Of a DNA stretch of 64,000 nucleotides, positions 60,407 to 64,000 are shown one piece after another (within the stretch, counting starts at the first letter, position 1; each line of letters starts with the position of its first letter). The stretch is taken from NCBI RefSeq assembly GCF_001936595.1, contig NZ_MLBG01000008.1:1-64000 (forward strand), written 5' to 3'. A program made the position numbers and the translations under genes. The notes beneath the pieces are model-generated. The model was not told the origin of the DNA. It saw only the letters and a list, made by a program, of their open reading frames with translations, and did no database searches. Origin of the DNA: Desulfovibrio sp. DV (lineage in GTDB: Bacteria; Desulfobacterota; Desulfovibrionia; Desulfovibrionales; Desulfovibrionaceae).

Positions 60407-62379
60407 TTATGAATTGGCCAAGCAACTTCCTTTCCATCTTACATTGATCGCCTTTTCAATTATTTTCTTTATGCTTTGGGGCACAACTGGAGGATCTAGA
60501 GCTGTGAGATTCCGGGCAATATATCGGGCAATGAGTGGCTTCCCAGTGTCCTCTTTGATACCTAGAAGAGTTTTTGCTTCTAATTTTAGCTCGTCGATTC
60601 TAGGAATTTCATGATGTAAATCTGTTTCCCACGTCTTGACGAAACAAGCTATAGAATCATCTACAAAAAGTGATTCGGAAACGGTGTCTTCGTTTCCGAC
60701 TAAAGAAAGTAACTCTTTTGACTTGTCTATAGTCTTTTTGTCTTTATTGCCGGCATCGTAATCAAAAAGAATATAGCAGGGGATGTGAAGTTCATTGAAG
60801 ATCCTGTAAAGTCGATCCATGGAACCTTTCCCCCCGCATTCAACCACGCTAATGCCCAGCGGGTCAAATGAACAACCAGGAAGCGCATCAGCATAAATAG
60901 GGAGAGCATACTCTTCAGTGAGACCTTCAACTAATATTATTTTGGAGGCAAAGAATCCTTCGTTTCTGTGGGGATTATAAGCATGTGAGTATAAGTCGCG
61001 CAACGATTGTGAAGTGACATTGCCTTTTAGCTTTGGAACCCTAGATTCTATGTCATTAATCATAGTAGCCATGGGTAGTTGCCAAGCGGTACTAGCGGTC
61101 GTACGTATACACTCTTTTTCCACGCAACCAGATTCCATCCTGATGATTTCATCAAAGTAGGCTACGTCGACAAGAAGAGAAGAGTGTGTTGAAAAAATAA
61201 CCTGGTCACCACTATCTACGATGTTTCGAAGCACTTTTCTTATTGTTCTTTGCGCCTGAGGGTGCATATATAATTCTGGTTCTTCAACAGCAAGAACAAG
61301 ATTTCGCCTTTTACCTTGAGGGGATGAAGTCATATATTCAGCATATCTTCTAAGAATTGTAAAAATTATTGCCCTCTGAAGCCCATGTCCTTTATTTTCA
61401 ACAGCATTCCTAAACCCATCGTCTACATAAAGCCTCGGTGTGCTCAATAGTAGCTCAAGCGTTGGAGTTTCAAACTCAATTTCAAGGTCACAACCGGCAA
61501 ACAAATCGTGTAGCAAAGTGTTAAGTTGATTTTCCGTTTCTGCAATCAGGGGGACGCGCGCTTGCCCTCCTGCTCTATTCATGTGTCTAGAAACTTCACG
61601 AAGAATAGCATCTATCTGATGTTTTTTTTCTTCTGTTACTGTGTCGAGGATTGCATACAAAAGTTTTCCGAATGGACTATTTTTTGTTCCTTTGGATTCG
61701 TCGGAGACATCTCTCACAGCAGGAACAAGCACAAAAATGGCAAAGATCCTTTTAGTACCCCAGCATATCCTTTGGGATTGTCAATCCATAAATTTAGCAT
61801 CGGTATATTGTCGGCATTAATAGCGACAAACTCAGATGCCTTAACTTTCCACTCTCCGACGGTAGGTGCTTTTGGAGCGTTGAGAAAATCAACAAAGCTT
61901 AAGTCACTAACTTCCAAATCGTCTTTATTCATCCACCATTTTTTTATATTTGCTCCGGTAATAGAATCTTCACGGAGCCATTCTGGCTCGGGAATAGGCT
62001 TTTTATAATGCTGGCCAATAATAATCTTTTCGTCGAAATCGCCACTTATCTCCTGTTCGCCACTCTTTATGCCGTAACTTGCTGAGCGAGCAACATGAAA
62101 ACTGCCGTCAGGATTTGTATAATATCTTAATTCTTCCTGTTCCTCGACCGACAAGTCAGAAAAAATAGCTTCAACTCTAATTTGGAGACTTGTGTCTTTA
62201 TTCCAAAATGATTCATCATTAAGATTCTTTGTAGAAGGGTTAAACAAAAAGTCTAAAGCCTTGAGTATAGTTGATTTTCCAGCATTGTTTGCGCCAACCA
62301 ATGCGTGCATGTCAAGGATTTGTATGGAGACATCTCGGCAGGATTTAAAATTTTGGATTTTGAGATTAATCAGTCTCAT
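60407..62379 (-). pseudogene. OLD-family ATP-dependent nuclease, split by a shift in a T5 run
   Basis: Two frames together form one OLD protein of about 658 residues. The first (61714-62379) begins with an ATPase Walker A GANNAGKST (residues 29-37). The second (60407-61732) carries the signature and Walker B part (LAVEEPELYMHPQAQRTI), the H-loop STHSSLL, and a TOPRIM nuclease domain (ILVEGLTEEYALPI, FDYDAGNKD). The switch is at five Ts (61733-61737); one extra T turns LPFLCLF into LPFFVLVPAVRDV. OLD nucleases act in phage defence (for example GajA), but no GajB helicase is adjacent. Confidence 0.85.
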
Positions 62380-62653
62380 TTGCGTAGATCTCCATGGCTA
62401 ATAAATTAAGTTGAATTTTTATAATTTATTTTCGAGAGACAATTATCTCGAAAATAAATGGCCCTGCCTCTGATGGCCAAGGATTGCATTTCAAAAGACT
62501 TATAATGCCTAGGTCAAACAACTCAGAGAATAAAGTCAGTGAATGAATTTTTTGGTTGTTAAATTTGATAGTCAAATTTATGGTGTGTAGCCAGGTTTGT
62601 TGTCAGCGAACCTGCAAGATAAAATACTAATTGAATGGAGAAGTATGTTGTTT
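62380..62653. other. Intergenic stretch between the GHKL ATPase and OLD genes
   Basis: AT-rich. TTTTCGAGA and TCTCGAAAA form an inverted pair near 62432-62455 (TTTTCGAGA-GACAAT-TATCTCGAAAA), a possible terminator or operator. No gene seen. Confidence 0.45.
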
Positions 62654-64000
62654 TTAGCGATTTACACGGTTGAAGCCACTCAAAAAAGTAGCATTCTTGC
62701 TATTGCTCAATATGTCAGACAAAGCATTCCAATATTCAAGGGAAACGCTATCTGATAACTTTTCACAAACTAGCCATGCTAAATCCTCTTCAAATTTAAT
62801 CCATTTGTCGCTCATGATAAACCTATCTCTGGCAGAATTTAAATCTATATCTCTTTGGCCACAAATGTCTATAATAAGCAAAATCGGGAATGGCCAGGAA
62901 ATACTCACTTGGTTTTTTGTCCTACTCCAAAAATCTGGGAACAGAGGGGCAGCCACTTCAATCCCATGCAAAGCAATCCTTGATTTTGAATGAGCTAGCG
63001 CGGTAGTCGAACTGGAAGAATCAATATTGCCATTATCATCAATAGAAATAGAGGTCGAAGAAAATTCTATTTTGTTGTTAGAAGTGCTTAACGTTTTTTC
63101 TAAAGAAAAGGACTCGCCTTCTATCTCAATCTCTTTAGCCGTAACGTCAATTCTTTCTACCGGAAGTCCATGCATTTCAAGAAGTCCAACCACTGCCGTG
63201 CCCACCAAGCCTTCTTCAGGGTAGTCAAGGTTAAACTTGATCTCTTTGACGTTGTCATGTTGATTCCATGAATAGTCTTTTAAAGAATCTGCATGAAGAT
63301 TGCTGAAACTACTCGTGTCAAGAATCTTTGACTGTGAATTAGATTGAACTTGTATTGTGAATGGCGGGTTTGGTATGACTTGTTCTACTGAACTTAAGAA
63401 TTCACTTTCAGACATGCCTCCCCAAGGGTTTAAACTTTTTCTAAGGATGAGTTTTGTTTGTGTCCCTGGGGTTTCTCTACTCCCATCTTTTACCCAAAAA
63501 ATGCTATCTTCACCCTCGATAATTAAACTGATCGGGTCGCTTGACTTATGTGGTCCGTATAATTTCCTGGTATCCACTAAAATTGTATCAGCGACCATAA
63601 AGCAGGATAATATGCCGATTCCGAATCTCGAGGTGGGAATAAAATTTGAGCCAGTAAATGCCTGTAAATCATAAAAGTCAGTAGATTTATAAAACGAAGA
63701 ACCAACTTTCGAGTAGAAACAATCAATAACATGCTGGTCCATGCCAATCCCATTGTCTGTAACTTCTAATACAAAATCACCATCTTCATTGTAATATTTT
63801 ACTTCAACAATTGGTGTATAACTATTCCCCCATGCCTCTTCCATGGATTTTCTTAACAGGCATGCATCAAGAGAATTTTGCAACAACTCTCTCAAAGCGA
63901 CAGAAGGTTCTCCATAGAGTTTTGTACCCATAAGTAAATCGACTACTTGTTTTTTACTTAGCTCAAAACGAGTTTCTCGAAAGTTATATATTGGCTTTCC
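62654..64000 (-). CDS. Hsp90-family-like GHKL ATPase, partial at window edge
   Basis: At least 449 residues; the N-terminus lies beyond the right edge, since the frame is open through 64000 (...KPIYNFRETRFELSKKQVV-DLLMGTKLYGEPSVALRELLQNSLDA). The GHKL ATP pocket shows ELLQNSLDA (N-box) and VTDNGIGMD (G1), with SRFGIGILSCFMVAD as the later glycine box. The rest does not follow HtpG: no middle domain is recognised. Similar GHKL proteins occur in defence loci. It lies 274 bases upstream of the OLD gene in the same direction. Confidence 0.75.
   Translation of the reverse strand, partial: GKPIYNFRETRFELSKKQVVDLLMGTKLYGEPSVALRELLQNSLDACLLRKSMEEAWGNSYTPIVEVKYYNEDGDFVLEVTDNGIGMDQHVIDCFYSKVGSSFYKSTDFYDLQAFTGSNFIPTSRFGIGILSCFMVADTILVDTRKLYGPHKSSDPISLIIEGEDSIFWVKDGSRETPGTQTKLILRKSLNPWGGMSESEFLSSVEQVIPNPPFTIQVQSNSQSKILDTSSFSNLHADSLKDYSWNQHDNVKEIKFNLDYPEEGLVGTAVVGLLEMHGLPVERIDVTAKEIEIEGESFSLEKTLSTSNNKIEFSSTSISIDDNGNIDSSSSTTALAHSKSRIALHGIEVAAPLFPDFWSRTKNQVSISWPFPILLIIDICGQRDIDLNSARDRFIMSDKWIKFEEDLAWLVCEKLSDSVSLEYWNALSDILSNSKNATFLSGFNRVNR

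Noticed and set aside
60407-62379. Gabija system
   Set aside because: An OLD nuclease is present, but no UvrD-like helicase (GajB) is found on either side within the window.

Overview
The window looks like a high-GC Desulfovibrionales chromosome, close to Solidesulfovibrio or Desulfovibrio. This is inferred from the GC-rich core genes, a C_GCAxxG_C_C redox protein, GC-rich palindromic repeats of a kind scattered through such genomes, and an anaerobic metalloenzyme set. No rRNA operon, complete tRNA or CRISPR array is visible.

Region 1 (about 1-15.6 kb) is GC-rich core-like DNA. It holds a ubiX / PNPOx-fold / L-serine dehydratase operon, a CorA channel, a CII-type phage regulator, and an operon of a GNAT-related protein, a HisC-type aminotransferase and an MFS transporter. 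A second GNAT-related gene leads a three-subunit molybdenum hydroxylase, and a third related protein carries an N-terminal anti-sigma-type ATPase domain.

Region 2 (15.6 kb to at least 22 kb, probably to the right edge) is an integrated island. Two 58-bp direct repeats carry the 3' half of tRNA-Glu(CTC), from the anticodon loop to CCA. They bracket a LysR/TauE cassette, and a tyrosine recombinase lies immediately after the second copy. A mobilisation module follows: TTTGTCA repeats, a palindrome with a MobP-like nic site, a MobC-like protein and a relaxase. Gene composition is more AT-rich and mosaic from here.

Region 3 (22-54 kb) is a sulfur, thiol, metal and arsenic cargo. It contains exported rhodaneses, a CoA-disulfide-reductase-like flavoprotein, an XdhC protein, a TolC/RND/adaptor efflux set whose adaptor overlaps a SpoIIE-type phosphatase, two thioredoxins, CcdA, an ArsP-like permease with a DGC protein and ArsR, and arsR-acr3. 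A ttrBCA-ordered molybdoenzyme, a universal stress protein, arsM-sigZ, and a DUF5993-like/DsbB/tandem-rhodanese operon complete it. Inside this cargo sits a compact pair that is the best candidate for something undescribed: a nitrile-hydratase-leader-like small protein followed by a radical SAM/SPASM enzyme, which looks like a RiPP precursor and its maturase.

Region 4 (54-64 kb) holds a ZraP/Spy-like periplasmic protein, a SHOCT protein, LysR with a C_GCAxxG_C_C protein (partly duplicated as a pseudogene), an AbiEii-type nucleotidyltransferase with a small partner, a serine recombinase, an OLD-family nuclease and an Hsp90-type ATPase cut by the window edge. The last genes look like a defence or stability segment. 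Four genes in the window are interrupted by one-base shifts in T/A homopolymers, so sequence error must be excluded before calling them broken.
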